DNA of 37,740 bases, from NCBI GenBank assembly GCA_022241785.1, contig JAKOMP010000065.1, positions 1-37,740 of the forward strand, read 5' to 3'. The stretch's first letter is position 1. Each line of letters begins with the position of its first letter. This stretch comes from Cyanocohniella sp. LLY (GTDB lineage: Bacteria > Cyanobacteriota > Cyanobacteriia > Cyanobacteriales > Nostocaceae). The position numbers were made by a program, and so were the translations under genes. The notes beneath the pieces were generated by a model. The model did not search any database, was not told the origin of the DNA, and was given only the letters and a program-made list of their open reading frames with translations. Positions 1-7,087 of the stretch are shown here, piece by piece.

Positions 1-50
1 CGTGTTTTAGCAAAGGCAAGAATTGCGTGTTTTAGCAAAGGCAAGAATTG
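1..50. repeat. 25-bp perfect tandem duplication at the window edge
   Basis: Bases 1-25 and 26-50 are identical (each begins CGTGTTTTAG and ends GCAAGAATTG). The unit is 25 bp, so it shifts the reading frame of the transposase remnant in which it lies. It may be a real slippage duplication or an assembly artefact at a contig end. Confidence 0.9.
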
Positions 51-214
51 GCATTGAACACGTCAATCGCCGCCTGAAAATTTTTAAGATTTTTGGTGAT
101 ACATATCGTAATCGCCGTCGTCGTTATGGTCTGCGTTGTAACTTACTGGCAGCAATTTATAACTATGAGTTAAATTTAGCAGTTACAAAATGCCAGCCTT
201 TAAATATAACATAA
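1..214 (+). pseudogene. C-terminal remnant of an IS5-type DDE transposase
   Basis: The plus-strand frame from about position 26 to 214 encodes the tail of an IS4/IS5-superfamily transposase. The hallmark is GIEHVNRRLKIFKI followed by YRNRRRRYGLRCNLLAAIYN, the region around the last catalytic Glu and the basic tail of cyanobacterial IS5 transposases. The start of the gene lies outside the window. The first 25 bases are duplicated in tandem, which puts the upstream part out of frame, so this copy cannot make a full protein if the duplication is real. A TTG at 23 is only an open-frame boundary and not a credible start. An element end may lie just after the stop (AAGAGGTCTATT near 230), but I could not pair it with a left end. 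Confidence 0.75.
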
Positions 215-300
215 AAGTAATTTTGCAAGAGGTCTATTAACATATTGCTCCAACTTGTCAAGTGATTCATCGAATCTTCGTATTAAAGGCCATATGTCGA

Positions 301-520
301 TTGCCAAATTAAATGACCACTTGACAAATTAATGTCTTTACAGATATTTAGCTTAAAACCCTTACTGAGTAAGGGTTTTACTATTTTAGTCTGAAAATAG
401 CTTACTTGAGACTTCTTGCCAAAATAATTGTCCTTTTTTGGAATTTTGACAAAATATCTGTCCTCACTTGAAAAATGCTCTCAGCCAAAATTTTTACCAA
501 AATTGACAAAATAAATGTCC
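301..520 (+). repeat. Five 18-bp TnsB-type binding sites in the transposon left end
   Basis: Sites at 301-318, 321-338, 416-433, 446-463 and 503-520 share the consensus TTG(A/C)CAAA(A/T)TA.(A/C/T)TG(T/A)CC. The best copies are TTGACAAAATAAATGTCC (503) and TTGACAAAATATCTGTCC (446). Spacing is irregular, as in Tn7-like left ends, where tight terminal sites are followed by dispersed ones. The sites resemble published CAST end repeats such as GTGACAAATTATCTGTCG, as I remember them. Confidence 0.8.
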
Positions 521-568
521 TTTAAATAGTACAATACAACTACGTTTGTATTAAACATATATGTAAAT

Positions 569-839
569 ATGCTGGACGATCATCCAAATGGTGAGCAAGA
601 GCCAGAAATTAATGAGATAGTGACTGAACTATCAGCAGATGATAGGCATTTGCTCGATCTGATTCAAAAATTGATAGAACCATGCGATCGCATCACCTAT
701 GGAGAGAGACAAAGAGAGGTCGCAGCCAAACTAGGCAAGTCTGTGCGGACGGTACGGCGACTGGTCAAAAAATGGGAAGAAGGAAGGTTTAGCTGCACTT
801 CAAACCACGGCACGGGCTGACAAAGGCAAACATCGAATA
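569..839 (+). pseudogene. tnsB: tnsB N-terminal fragment, frameshifted and truncated
   Basis: The ATG at 569 opens a frame of about 75 residues matching the N-terminus of CAST TnsB, a Mu/Tn7-type DDE transposase. Visible are IQKLIEPCDRITYGERQ and a helix-turn-helix, AAKLGKSVRTVRRLVKKWEE, which corresponds to the DNA-binding domain of cyanobacterial TnsB. Near 782-785 one extra G shifts the frame; in the next frame the protein continues GLAALQTTARADKGKHRI, again a TnsB signature, up to 839. The catalytic DDE core (several hundred residues) is missing because IS630-type transposase sequence starts at 841. The gene therefore has two lesions, a +1 insertion and a truncation. Family assignment rests on recalled similarity to ShCAST-like TnsB and should be confirmed by profile search. 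Confidence 0.75.
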
Positions 840-840
840 C

Positions 841-1742
841 ATGGCTAAACCCTACAGTAATGATTTCCGGCTCAAGGTAATGCAAGCGATTGAGTTGGAC
901 GGTATCAACAAGAGTGAAGCAAGTCAACTGTTCAATATCAGTCGCAATACAATTAACTTATGGTGTCAGCGCAAAGCGCAAACTGGAGACATCAAACCAA
1001 AGCCAAAACAGGGATGGCAAAAGCGTTGCAGAATAACTGATTGGCAAAAGTTTCGGGCATTTGTCAAAGCAAATGGCGATAAAACTCAAACCCAAATGGT
1101 AGAGCTATGGGATGGAGAGATCAGCCAACGCACGATGTCACGCGCATTGCAGAAGATTAGACACACGCGAAAAAAAAAACATATGGCTACTGGCAACGAG
1201 ATGAAGCCAAACGGGCGGCCTTTATAGCGCAACTGGAGAATCCAAAAGCACCCCACCTGGTTTATGTCGATGAATCTGGAATGGATGAACGAGATAATTA
1301 CGGCTACGGGTACTCACCTACTGGAGAACGTTTTTGCGACCTTAAATCAGGTCGGCGGCAGGGTCGCATTAATATGATTGCTGGCTACCGGGATAGTCAA
1401 TTGATTGCTCCATTTACGGTCGTTCGCGTAGCGTCTCCGATAGGAGAGGGGGCTTGTAACCGTACAGTGTTTGAAACCTGGTGAGAAACATGCTTGATTC
1501 CCGTTTTGCGCCCAGGTGATTGGGTAATTGTGGATAATGCAACCTTTCATCATGGCGATCGGATTGCTCAACTTATCCAAGACGCTGGGTGTCAGCTCCT
1601 GTATTTGCCGCCTTATTCACCAGACCTCAATCGCATTGAAAAATGTTGGGCATGGTTGAAAAGTCGGATTCGCAAACAGTTAGATAATTCAGCTAATTTA
1701 CGCGATGCCATCGAATTCGTTCTCAAGCAAGCTGCGTCCTAA
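841..1742 (+). pseudogene. IS630-family transposase, degenerate copy
   Basis: The three pieces together make a roughly 300-residue IS630/Tc1-type transposase. It has an N-terminal HTH (KSEASQLFNISRNTINLW), then the DDE core: VYVDESGMDERDNYGYGY (first Asp), VIVDNATFHHG (second Asp) and LPPYSPDLNRIEKCWAWLK (final acidic residue). The first frame is left at a run of ten A's (1170-1179); one further A would restore the expected RKKKTYGY. A 24-bp in-frame insertion of a dispersed repeat adds eight residues near 1420-1443, and an in-frame TGA follows FETW at 1482-1484. The ATG lies one base after tnsB sequence and no terminal inverted repeats were found, so the element's ends seem to have been lost. 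It is non-functional as it stands. Confidence 0.85.
1420..1447 (+). repeat. Short dispersed palindromic repeat inserted in the transposase
   Basis: The segment GTTCGCGTAGCGTCTCCGAT and the following AGGAGA interrupts the transposase at a point where relatives, as recalled, read straight from FTV/FTF to EGACN. It contains the interrupted palindrome TCTCCgatAGGAGA and belongs to the GCGTAGCGTCTCC family common in Nostoc genomes; a diverged reverse copy (GCGAGACGCTCCGCG) lies inside the MITE near 23420. Confidence 0.65.
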
Positions 1743-1744
1743 CA

Positions 1745-1957
1745 TTAATGGCTATAGCTATATAAGGTAATTTGCTCTGGTTGCTCGACAGCCGGATGGA
1801 AAATGATTGTGAAAGTTGCATTTGGTATCAGTCGGTGTAGAGCTTGGGAATGAGCTTCCGCATCACTCCGGCGGCGAAAACGAGCAACTATGTGGTGTTG
1901 CATATTAGGAAAATGGCGGACTATACACCAAGGATTTAGCTTTTCAATGTAGGTCAC
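1745..1957 (-). CDS. Small conserved cyanobacterial-type protein of unknown function
   Basis: A 70-residue protein starting MTYIEKLNPWCIVRHFPNMQ and continuing with a basic, aromatic-rich stretch (HHIVARFRRRSDAEAHSQAL). It resembles short hypothetical proteins recurrent in Nostoc-type genomes (motif NPWCI.R..P, then ARFRRR.DAEA). There is no signal peptide or membrane segment. Predicted beta-alpha alternation suggests a small compact fold, but no function can be given. Its stop lies three bases past the end of the IS630 remnant on the other strand, so the last residues (LYSYSH) may be encoded by element-derived DNA and the natural C-terminus may be lost. Upstream on its strand is a non-coding stretch. 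Confidence 0.55.
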   Translation of the reverse strand: MTYIEKLNPWCIVRHFPNMQHHIVARFRRRSDAEAHSQALHRLIPNATFTIIFHPAVEQPEQITLYSYSH

Positions 1958-2161
1958 AAAAACCTCCCGATCATACCTATGATTTAGCTGGGGAATTGCA
2001 GTTGAAGAATAGACAAAAGTTGCTTAAACATTCCCAAGACTAAAGCCACCCTACTGTGAGAGTGGCTGGTAAAAAAATGTCAGGATGACATTGCAATTGG
2101 TTGACGGTTCGACTTCGCGGCAATCGAGCGTAGTCGAGATTCACCATCAACTTTTCGATTC

Positions 2162-2395
2162 CTACTTATGCTTTGTGAGAGAACAGAGTATCTTCAGAAA
2201 TTCTTCGGGAATTTCCTCGAAGTGTTCTAGCAGGAAGTCCATCAGGGCAAGATGGCGCAAATCGCTGGGCATAGGACTGCGATAATTGCGACCCTTGGAA
2301 AACCAATGCCGGACAGTTGAAAGTGAACGAGAGCAAATACGAGCGATCGCTTCATGATTGACATCCCATTTAGCATAAAAATTATTGGGTGTCAT
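2162..2395 (-). CDS. Small helix-turn-helix protein of unknown function
   Basis: The 77-residue product begins MTPNNFYAKWDVNHEAIARI and contains a predicted HTH (HEAIARICSRSLSTVRHWF), followed by the conserved LRHLALMDFLLEHFEEIPEEF. Such short HTH proteins, recalled from Nostoc-type genomes, have no known target. I chose the ATG at 2393-2395 rather than an upstream one at 2452, because everything beyond 2401 belongs to the inverted repeat of the neighbouring IS630 element. AGGA, a plausible ribosome-binding site, lies right before this ATG, so the element has landed almost on the start signal and probably replaced the native promoter. Confidence 0.6.
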   Translation of the reverse strand: MTPNNFYAKWDVNHEAIARICSRSLSTVRHWFSKGRNYRSPMPSDLRHLALMDFLLEHFEEIPEEFLKILCSLTKHK

Positions 2396-2400
2396 TCCTA

Positions 2401-2430
2401 GTAGTCTGTCAAATACATTATGACGGATAA
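2401..2430 (+). repeat. Left terminal inverted repeat of the IS630 element
   Basis: It begins GTAGTCTGTCAAATACATTA and pairs with 3581-3610. Confidence 0.85.
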
Positions 2431-2463
2431 TGGGAGATATATTTTCCAGCACGATAATCAGCT

Positions 2464-3602
2464 ATGCCTGCAAAAAGATACATTGTTTCCCTGACTCCTG
2501 AAGAACGCCAAATTCTAGAACAATTAACCAAAACAGGTAAAGCCGCTGCTGCCAAAATCAATCATGCTCATATACTGCTAAAAGCAGATGTGAATCAGCC
2601 TGATGGCGGATGGAAAGATCAGTCTATCAGTGATGTTTTCAATATCAGCACTAGAACAATTGAACGTGTTCGGCAAAGGTTTGTAGAAGAAAGCCTAGAC
2701 AATGCTCTTGTACCCCGTCAGCGACATTCATTGAAGTTGCGACGACTAGACGGAGAAGCAGAAGCCCATTTGATAGCGACAGTTTGCAGTAGCCCACCAT
2801 TCGGATGTAGCCGTTGGACATTACGGCTATTAGCAGACCAGATAGTGGCATTGGGATATGTAGAGAGTATTTCCCATGAAAGTGTGCGACAAGTGCTAAA
2901 AAAAACGAGCTTAAGCCTTGGTTGAAGGAATCTTGGGTTATTCCTCCTGAAGCCAGCGCAGAGTTTGTTTGTCAAATGGAAGACATTCTACAATTGTCTA
3001 CTCGTCCCTATGACCCCGACTACCCCTTGATTTGCTTTGATGAAAGCTCAAAGCAATTGATTTGCGAAGTTAGAAAACCTCTGCCACCAGAACCAGGACA
3101 GGTTGAACGTTATGACTATGAATATCAACGGGAAGGAGTTTGTAATTTATTTATGATGTTTGAGCCTTTAGTTGGGTGGAGGCACGTAGAAGTGACAGAC
3201 CAACGTACCCAAATTGACTACGCTCAACAGATCAAATATTTGGTTGACGAATGCTATCCCCACGCTCAAAAAATTCAACTTGCTCAGGATAACTTAAACA
3301 CTCACGTTAGAGCCTCTCTTTACAAGGCATTTCTACCAAATGAAGCCAGACGAATACTCGACAAAATCGAATTTCATTATACACCCAAGCATGGAAGTTG
3401 GTTGAACATGGCTGAAATTGAGTTGAGTGTTTTAAACCGACAATGCCTTGACCGACGCATGGCTGAAAAAGAGGTTTTGAAACAGGAAATTGCTGCCTGG
3501 GAAAAACGCAGAAATGAACTCTCCTCTACCGTAGATTGGCAATTTACTACCGAAGATGCCCGGATTAAATTGAAGCGCCTTTATCCGTCAATTAATTTTT
3601 GA
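2464..3602 (+). CDS. IS630-family transposase made by -1 frameshifting (two frames)
   Basis: Frame one (2464-2925, 153 codons) holds the N-terminal HTH region (QSISDVFNISTRTIERVRQR). Frame two (open to the stop at 3600-3602) holds the DDE core: LICFDESSKQL (first Asp), IQLAQDNLNTH (second Asp) and PKHGSWLNMAEIELSVL (final Glu). At 2898-2905 there is a run of eight A's followed by C; a -1 slip there changes KKTSLSLG-stop into KKNELKPWLKESWVIPP and joins the frames into one protein of about 380 residues, the normal size. There is no other lesion, so programmed -1 frameshifting (an A-type slippery site, known in IS630 elements) is more likely than mutation. The stop lies inside the right inverted repeat. 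Confidence 0.85.
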
Positions 3603-3610
3603 CAGACTAC
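3581..3610 (+). repeat. Right terminal inverted repeat of the IS630 element
   Basis: It ends TTTTTGACAGACTAC and is the reverse-complement partner of 2401-2430; it overlaps the last codons of the transposase. Confidence 0.85.
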
Positions 3611-4550
3611 TAGGGGCAGTACGGAAAATATAATTGCCCACATTAGAGAGATTAGGTGCATAGCTAGTGGGAGTCATCATGACTAGCCCGTATTGTTGAT
3701 AAACTGGGGCAGCAGAGAGCGAAGCATTACTAGAATTATGTCCCACAACAGCTAATATGTTGGTATCTTCACCAACCCTTTTAGCAATTTGCACGGCTTC
3801 ACTTGGGTCATTATTATCATTAGCGATCGCTACTTTTAAAAGTTTACCGTTAATACCACCATTAAAATTCACCTCATCTTGAGCTTGAGCTACACCACGT
3901 AGCATCTCTTTAGCTACACCTTGATTTGTGCCAATGGGTACACTTACAGCTATTTTCAGGGGATCACCTCTGCGAATAGCTTTAGCATTGTTAAGGTAAA
4001 TCAATGCTTCTGGATCGGTAGGATTTGCTGTTCGATAAGACTCGAATTTCTGAATAGCAGTTTGACAGTCACCATTGGTAAATGCTTTAACTCCAGCTTG
4101 TTTGTCTGCATTAGTATCTTGTGTTAATAAAATTTCTTCGCCTACACTCATTCTATCGTTTACAATATACTCCTTCTTCACAGGACAAGATCTAGATATA
4201 TATGGAGGGCGAACCATAGTGACTACAATAAAGCTAACAATTGCCCCAATAATCCCTCCGACAATAAAGGTGTCTATCCCTCTTATACGATAGTGTAGAA
4301 AATTGCTATAAAAAATATTTTTGAAAATATTTAAACTGGGTTTATACTTTGCAAGTATAGGAGCTATATCTTCATTTCTCAGTGCTAAAATTTGCTGAAA
4401 CACTTGTAACTCATTTTTAGTTTCAATACTGAGAGGAAATTGTTTTTCGACTTCTTCTATATATGCTTTTTCATACTCATTTAATCTATTTTGGTAATCT
4501 TGGTAAGGTTGTAGAACTTCATGTGGAAAAATAGAGCTTACCACTTTCAT
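3611..4550 (-). pseudogene. Receptor half of a caspase fusion: linker, TM helix and periplasmic ligand-binding domain, truncated by IS630
   Basis: Reading from 4550 down, the frame shows a cyanobacterial linker (EVLQPYQDYQNRLNEYEKAY, then FPLS, ELQVFQQILALRNEDIAPI), one membrane helix (FIVGGIIGAIVSFIVVTMV), a short TPR-like stretch (GDCQTAIQKFESY...DPEALIYLNNA), then the first lobe of a type I periplasmic binding protein of the branched-chain amino acid receptor class (LKIAVSVPIGTNQG, ILAVVGHNSSNASLSAAPVY, VMMTPTS). It stops at FRTAP where the IS630 inverted repeat begins, so the second lobe is lost. The frame overlaps the caspase fragment upstream by 32 bases in another phase, so the ATG at 4550 is probably fortuitous. 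The parent protein likely sensed a periplasmic ligand and signalled to a cytoplasmic caspase domain. Confidence 0.7.
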
Positions 4551-4800
4551 CTTTGATTCCGTGACCAGAAAAAAATAGCAGTATCAGATCATCTCTTTGA
4601 CGACCATCAAATAAAGTTTCTATGGCTTTTGCCATTTCTTGTGTTTGAGGATTTATCAGTGTTTTTACTTCATCAAAATTGCCAATTTCTGGATGCTGTA
4701 AAACTCGCTGCATGGACTGAACATCTCTTTCTGCTGCGGGTAATGAGGTAAGACCAAGTTCGTATTCGCTGACTCCGATTAAAAGTGCAACTTTCGCCAT
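4519..4800 (-). pseudogene. Caspase-like (C14) peptidase domain, N-terminal half only
   Basis: The 93-residue frame begins MAKVALLIGVSEYELGLTSL and runs to DLILLFFSGHGIKDESGKLY, the first half of a caspase/metacaspase fold with the catalytic His (SGHG). The second half with the catalytic Cys (normally in a DCC.SG motif) is absent: the frame ends after KLYFST, and the neighbouring frame resumes in the linker of the receptor fragment. A deletion of roughly 150 codons plus a frame change would explain this. It cannot be an active protease. It lies 30 bases downstream of an EACC1-like gene on the same strand, the usual arrangement for effector genes of cyanobacterial conflict systems. Confidence 0.75.
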
Positions 4801-4830
4801 TTCGCTATTCTTCCTGACTAGTAGAATTTC

Positions 4831-5208
4831 TTAGTTACCTGAAATAAACTTTTGTGCTTGTTCAATGGCGGCGGTTAATTCTTCCCGACTACTAGCCTTG
4901 ACTTTCAGCTTTTTACCGTTAGCCTCGACTTCTAATTCAATGCTTTTATTACTCAAGCGATCGCCTAAAAATCCCAGCACTTTCTTAAAATTGTTAATAC
5001 TGACTTCAGCCTTTAACACACCCAGCAAAAAACCACCTACTGACTTGCTGGCTTCAGGTATTTCTGTAACGGCTACGAGTTTGGCACTTTCTACATCTAA
5101 GTCTCTAATCTCTCGCAAGAGATTACGCGTTTCCCGCTCTTGTTCTTCTGCATCTAAGTCGGGATTGATAAGAGCGATGGTGACTGTAACGTTAGATTGA
5201 GAACTCAT
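4831..5208 (-). CDS. EACC1-like effector-associated constant component
   Basis: The 125-residue protein (MSSQSNVTVTIALINPDLDA...) matches, by recollection, the effector-associated constant component 1 family: an N-terminal acidic region with E-E-Q-E-R-E-T-R-N-L-L-R-E-I, a central hydrophobic stretch (GGFLLGVLKAEVSINNFKKV) and a C-terminal half with IELEVEANGKKLKVKASS followed by a helix. EACC1 proteins are encoded next to caspases and other effectors in cyanobacterial and actinobacterial conflict systems and are thought to be a fixed partner of a variable effector. The frame is intact while its effector downstream is destroyed, so it may be an orphan or act with an effector elsewhere. There is no signal peptide. 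Confidence 0.7.
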   Translation of the reverse strand: MSSQSNVTVTIALINPDLDAEEQERETRNLLREIRDLDVESAKLVAVTEIPEASKSVGGFLLGVLKAEVSINNFKKVLGFLGDRLSNKSIELEVEANGKKLKVKASSREELTAAIEQAQKFISGN

Positions 5209-5453
5209 ATTGTATATTTGTAAATTTTTTAGCAGTGAATAGTCAAGTATATTTTCTGAGTATACTTGTATGGCATCATATCTGCTAGGTAAATTTTCGG
5301 TAAAACTTAGCTAAAAATTTTTAGAGGTGCGATCGCCTGCACTCAAAGAAACATCAGTAGAGCGATCGCCCTATGATTAAGTAAAACACTATTTTTAAGT
5401 TAGGCTATAACTACTGCAACTAATCAGGCTCTGGAGCTAGAACGAGGTAATTT

Positions 5454-6023
5454 ATGACTACTCTAGCCATTAAAATTCCCCGCATTACCTACGAAAAATT
5501 TTGGGAAATTTGCCAAGCCAACAAAGACTTGCGTCTAGAATTGACTGCTGATGGAGAAGTTATCGCTATGTCACCTACTCACTCCTGGACGGGAAAGCAA
5601 AATTCTGGATTAACAGCACAACTATGGAATTGGAATGACAGCAGTGAATTAGGTGTGGTTTTCGACTCCTCTACAGGTTTTACTTTACCTAATGGTGCGG
5701 TGCGATCGCCTGATGCTGCTTGGGTAGATAATGAACGTTGGAACAGTCTAAGTGAGGAACAGCAACGTTATGAGTTCTCTCCCATTGCTCCTGATTTTGT
5801 AGTAGAGTTGCGTTCTAGCAGTGATGATTTAGCAACTCTGCAAGCCAAAATGCGAGAATACTTGGCTAACGGAGTAAAACTCGGATGGCTGATTGATCCA
5901 CAACAACGAAAGGTAGAGATTTATCGCATAGGTCAAACCCCTGAAGTTTTAGAATCTCCTACCTTGCTTTCAGACGAAGATTTACTTCCTGGATTTGAAT
6001 TAAAGCTCAACAAGATTTGGTGA
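5454..6023 (+). CDS. Uma2 (DUF820) family PD-(D/E)XK nuclease-like protein
   Basis: The 189-residue protein fits the Uma2 family, which is strongly expanded in cyanobacteria. Landmarks are ITYEKFWEIC near the N-terminus, LELTADGEVIAMSPT, the acidic SPDAAWV, PDFVVELRSSSDDL and, about 20 residues on, K in the helix LQAKMREYLANGVKLGWLID; together these form the PD-(D/E)XK-like core. The C-terminal DEDLLPGFEL is also typical. The biological role is unknown; roles in mobile elements or restriction have been proposed for the family. An in-frame ATG at 5454 follows GAGGTAATTT, a reasonable ribosome-binding site. It converges with the ABC permease gene, whose stop is eight bases beyond. Confidence 0.85.
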   Translation: MTTLAIKIPRITYEKFWEICQANKDLRLELTADGEVIAMSPTHSWTGKQNSGLTAQLWNWNDSSELGVVFDSSTGFTLPNGAVRSPDAAWVDNERWNSLSEEQQRYEFSPIAPDFVVELRSSSDDLATLQAKMREYLANGVKLGWLIDPQQRKVEIYRIGQTPEVLESPTLLSDEDLLPGFELKLNKIW

Positions 6024-6031
6024 TCACAATT

Positions 6032-6814
6032 CTAACTCGACGCACTAGTATAAAAGCGCAGCGCAAACCGCCAAAATCCACTAGAAACCCAGAATAACAA
6101 TACTGCTAACACTGCTGCACCTATTAACCAGTTACTTTGACCCCGACCGAGCATTGTTTCTGCGGGTATTGTTGTTAAAAAGGCTACTGGGACAACAAAT
6201 GTAAAGAAAAAGCGGTAAGCAGCCGGGTAAGCGATCATCGGATATCTTCCAGCTTCCAATAAACCCCGTAAAACTTCTGTGGCGTTGTATATTTTGACAA
6301 ACCAAATGCTAGTTGCACCTAGCATAAACCACAGGCTGTAAAGAATTGCCAAGCCAAACAATAATGGCACTGCACTCAAAAGGTAATTATTAATACTCAA
6401 ACCTAAGCTTCTACCTGCATAGCCAATAATAATACTGCCGAAAATTAAATCTGGTAGTCCCCAAGGTGAAAGGGTATGAGTAGAAAGCCAAAACTGACTG
6501 CGGATAGGTTTCAAAAGGATAAAATCTAATGTGCCTTCTTGGACATGGCGCACAATGCGGTTGAGGTTGGGGGCTAAAAAAGTAGCAGCAAAGCCTTGTA
6601 GCAAGGTAAAAATTCCCAAAACTACTAAAGCTGCTTCCCATGACCAGCCATCAAAGGTGTAGCCAGTACGGTAAAACAAGAATAAGCCAAAAAGACTACC
6701 TGCGAGATTACCCAAGCTACTCAAGGTAGCTATGAGGAAGTTGAGGCGGTACTCCATCTCTGCGGCTATGGCTGTACTCCAAAATAGCCCTAGTAATTTC
6801 CAATATCTTCCCAT
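6032..6814 (-). CDS. ABC-2 type transporter permease
   Basis: A 260-residue integral membrane protein with about six hydrophobic segments (for example LGNLAGSLFGLFLFY, ALVVLGIFTLLQGFAATFLA, LLSAVPLLFGLAILYSLWFM and LIGAAVLAVLLFWVSSGFW). The layout and the motif NRIVRHVQEGTLDFILLKP are those of the ABC-2 permease subfamily (DUF990-like), whose members work in pairs with a second permease and a separate ATPase. Neither partner is adjacent, so they are presumably encoded elsewhere. The substrate is unknown. Confidence 0.8.
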   Translation of the reverse strand: MGRYWKLLGLFWSTAIAAEMEYRLNFLIATLSSLGNLAGSLFGLFLFYRTGYTFDGWSWEAALVVLGIFTLLQGFAATFLAPNLNRIVRHVQEGTLDFILLKPIRSQFWLSTHTLSPWGLPDLIFGSIIIGYAGRSLGLSINNYLLSAVPLLFGLAILYSLWFMLGATSIWFVKIYNATEVLRGLLEAGRYPMIAYPAAYRFFFTFVVPVAFLTTIPAETMLGRGQSNWLIGAAVLAVLLFWVSSGFWRFALRFYTSASS

Positions 6815-7087
6815 TTTGCACCCTTAAGCCCATACTTAGCGCTGCTCATCACATCTCTAAGAAGGCAGAATAAATTTACTCAAACTTGATAATATTCAGC
6901 ATTTTATGGGTTTAATTATAATTGTTTCTTGAGTACAACTGATTATTTATTTAACTCCAGTAAATAGAGTTGGGCTACAAGACTTAAGCACAAAAAGACA
7001 GAGTGGATTGTGCTTTAGGGTATGCTGTTTATTTGTATAAGAAACAGGTATATTGTTTTACCAAATTACACTAGGATTCGGTAATCT

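Larger units (their letters stand above)
295..839 (+). mobile_element. Left end plus tnsB fragment of a Tn7-like, CAST-type (V-K-like) transposon relic
   Basis: A TGT at 295 opens a terminal sequence that aligns almost base for base, as recalled, with the left end of characterised cyanobacterial type V-K CRISPR-associated transposons: TGT, about five bases, then a (G/T)TG(A/C)CAAATTA..TG site. Five such sites follow up to 520, and a tnsB-like gene starts at 569 reading inward, the order expected at a CAST left end (LE, then tnsB). Only about 270 bp of tnsB remains before an IS630 transposase begins at 841. No tnsC, tniQ, cas12k, CRISPR array or right end (the reverse complement of the 18-bp repeat) was seen in the window, so this is a relic. 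A Tn7-like relative without Cas12k is an alternative. Confidence 0.75.
2399..3612 (+). mobile_element. Apparently complete IS630-type insertion sequence with TA flanks
   Basis: The 1,210-bp element runs from 2401 to 3610. Its left end (2401-2430) and right end (3581-3610) are 30-bp imperfect inverted repeats with 24 of 30 positions matching; both begin GTAGTCTGTCAAA reading inward and share TGACGGATAA at their inner edge. It is flanked by TA on both sides (2399-2400 and 3611-3612), the duplicated target expected for IS630. It encodes one transposase in two overlapping frames. The flanks belong to different broken or unrelated genes, so one side may have been rearranged after insertion. Confidence 0.85.

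Noticed and set aside
2085-2285. 66-codon plus-strand frame starting MTLQLVDG
   Set aside because: It overlaps the HTH gene on the opposite strand and has no recognisable features.
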